From NCBI GenBank assembly GCA_002509665.1, contig DADN01000238.1:284-5422 (forward strand): a stretch of 5,139 nt of DNA, in the 5' to 3' direction. Source of the DNA: Methanobacterium sp. UBA8. Its GTDB lineage: Archaea; Methanobacteriota; Methanobacteria; Methanobacteriales; Methanobacteriaceae. The position numbers and the translations under genes were made by a program. The notes beneath the pieces are model-generated. The model was not told the origin of the DNA, did not search any database, and worked only from the letters and a program-made list of their open reading frames with translations. The first letter of the stretch is position 1. Each line of letters opens with the position of its first letter. This document shows positions 5,114-5,139 of this stretch, one piece after another.

Positions 5114-5130
5114 AACCCATTAAATGGTTT
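5114..5130. promoter_or_regulatory. Palindrome upstream of the small membrane-protein remnant
   Basis: AACCCATTAAATGGTTT is a 17-bp dyad with one mismatched pair besides the centre (CCATT/AATGG arms). It stands 15 bp before the minus-strand ATG at 5099 and next to an AT-rich stretch that could hold a TATA box. It may be an operator left over from the now broken gene. Confidence 0.3.
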
Positions 5131-5139
5131 TAATTATTG

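Overview
The window looks like chromosomal DNA from a euryarchaeal methanogen, most likely a Methanobacterium-like organism. The DNA is AT-rich by eye. Several starts carry archaeal Shine-Dalgarno sites (AGGTGAT, GGAGGT). Consensus archaeal TATA boxes (TTTATATA) are present, and two regulator genes have a TATA box centred about 26 nt before the ATG, the spacing expected of leaderless archaeal transcripts. Genus placement is inference.

Left part (1-1570, minus strand): an arsenic/thiol-response gene cluster. Reading leftwards it encodes an ArsR-family repressor with a CVC metal site, a small DGC-type cysteine protein whose SD overlaps the arsR stop, a thioredoxin-type arsenate reductase (Cys10/Cys82/Cys89) with an unusual Cys-rich tail, and the first 12 codons of a further gene cut by the window edge. 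A TTTATATA box and a 32-bp near-perfect palindrome before arsR form a convincing autoregulated promoter. No ArsB, ACR3 or ArsP arsenite pump is present in the window.

Middle (1569-3714): a 12-TM-type APC permease resembling the E. coli amino-acid exporter YjeH (minus) is divergent from a second ArsR-family regulator (plus) with an N-terminal CC pair and a CVC motif. That regulator converges on, and overlaps by 18 bp, a short PadR-family regulator (minus). The PadR gene has its own 26-bp palindrome over its TATA box and start.

Right part (3715-5139): a dense regulatory block precedes a QueG-like double [4Fe-4S] protein. Two copies of a 16-bp dyad, 31 bp apart, bracket a TTTATATA box. A 20-codon leader ORF then overlaps the start of the iron-sulfur gene by one base (TAATG). 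The last 319 bp hold no intact gene. They contain a terminator-like hairpin over the stop codon, a compact three-helix-junction RNA candidate (4873-4957), and on the minus strand a frameshifted remnant of a small membrane protein with a good SD.

The recurring theme is thiol/metal-responsive control. Three small regulators, two of them with N-terminal CC pairs and two with CVC sites, surround an arsenate reductase with a Cys-rich tail, an exporter-like permease and an Fe-S oxidoreductase. Links between the left cluster and the right block are inferred from proximity only.
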